Shown here one piece after another: positions 33,051 through 33,281 of a DNA stretch of 33,281 nucleotides. The stretch spans positions 1-33,281 of the forward strand of contig JAAYNP010000051.1 of the NCBI GenBank assembly GCA_012520795.1. The letters are read 5' to 3'. The translations under genes and the position numbers were made by a program. How positions within the stretch are numbered: the first letter of the stretch is position 1; every line of letters starts with the position of its first letter. Below the pieces are notes generated by a model. That model made no database searches, had not been told where the DNA came from, and saw only the letters and a program-made list of their open reading frames with translations. The stretch is from Bacillota bacterium (GTDB lineage Bacteria; Bacillota; Limnochordia; Darwinibacteriales; DTU012).

Positions 33051-33281
33051 TCACCCCAAAGTATGGTTCCCCCCGCTAGGCTTATCGCAATTAGGAGATC
33101 TCGCATTCTTATCACGCCGTTCAATCACAAACCCTTTTTTACTTCTGCGCTTCTTATCTTCGACAATCGCTTGATCCAATAGTTCCAAATAGGCTTTTGT
33201 CATATCCAGAATGAAGTTCTGTGAGATTGGAGTCAGAGTAGTTTGTATCTCTTCCAATGTTAGCACCTTGTCCTGACCAAA
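33051..33281 (-). pseudogene. truncated ISLre2-family transposase (N-terminal part)
   Basis: The minus-strand frame from the window edge, with GTG at 33266, reads through KAYLELLDQAIVEDKKRRSK then KGFVIERRDKNAR. This matches the N-terminal pattern of ISLre2 (UPF0236) transposases, where a helix is followed by Lys/Arg-rich VxERR and then a LLTxFGE strand. After KNAR the frame changes into unrelated sequence and stops at 33051. In the +1 frame RDLLIAISL may continue the homology briefly, so a frameshift followed by a deletion is likely. The central and C-terminal catalytic parts are absent. The element may extend beyond the window on its 5' side. Confidence 0.6.
33051..33281 (-). mobile_element. 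ISLre2-type insertion sequence remnant
   Basis: Carries the truncated transposase described for this interval. Terminal inverted repeats were not identified, so the limits of the element are unknown; sequence up to about 32880 may belong to it. Confidence 0.45.

Noticed and set aside
1-33281. CRISPR arrays, tRNA and rRNA genes
   Set aside because: No regularly spaced repeats, no tRNA cloverleaf with CCA-end pattern and no rRNA segments were noticed on reading; a dedicated scan was not possible.

Overview
The window looks like a chromosomal segment of an anaerobic, plant-polysaccharide-using member of the Bacillota (Clostridia or Limnochordia-like, roughly 50% GC). Evidence: strong AGGAGG-type ribosome binding sites, frequent TTG and GTG starts, a PyrR-type attenuator before a pyrBCKDFE operon, a NAD-linked (PyrK/PyrD, class 1B) dihydroorotate dehydrogenase, a cellobiose phosphorylase very like the clostridial enzyme, and an ISLre2-type transposase fragment at the right edge. 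The lineage is an inference; there is no rRNA or other phylogenetic marker here.

Layout. (1) 1-5610: end of an unknown gene, then an extended -10 promoter, PyrR-binding hairpin and attenuator, and the tightly overlapped operon pyrB-pyrC-pyrK-pyrD-pyrF-pyrE, closed by a terminator. pyrR, pyrP and carAB are absent from the operon. (2) 5742-15149: two pairs of half-size ABC exporters (5812-9377 and 11477-15149), each probably a heterodimer, on either side of a surface lipoprotein (Ig-like, FIVAR-like and F5/8C domains) and a poorly defined TPR-like gene. The control regions of the lipoprotein and of the second pair share a 12-base element and paired TGTCA half-sites. (3) 15209-15475: decayed remnant of an XRE regulator whose 3' end now holds a good promoter. 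(4) 15537-23960: a compact five-gene operon: CDP-alcohol phosphatidyltransferase, GH94 cellobiose phosphorylase, GH42 beta-galactosidase, GH127-like beta-L-arabinofuranosidase and GH29 alpha-L-fucosidase. The glycosidases have no signal peptides, so oligosaccharides are apparently imported by a transporter encoded elsewhere and taken apart in the cytoplasm. A bidirectional terminator separates it from a convergent secreted malectin-like protein (24035-24592, minus). (5) 25022-32696: a co-directional run with small gaps: a GH106-like alpha-L-rhamnosidase, two tandem MutS-like ATPases with an unusual Asn-Glu Walker B, a Nudix hydrolase, a small lipoprotein and an unknown protein, ending at a perfect 16-bp hairpin. 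(6) 32737-33281, minus strand: a 31-residue membrane peptide gene with an ideal ribosome binding site, a terminator, and a truncated ISLre2 transposase.

How it fits together: the sugar genes suggest removal of fucose, galactose, arabinose and rhamnose decorations and phosphorolysis of the glucan core, as expected for fucosylated xyloglucan or pectin oligosaccharides. The best candidates for undescribed biology are the translationally coupled MutS-like ATPase pair with its Nudix partner, and the paired exporter/lipoprotein island with its shared promoter element.
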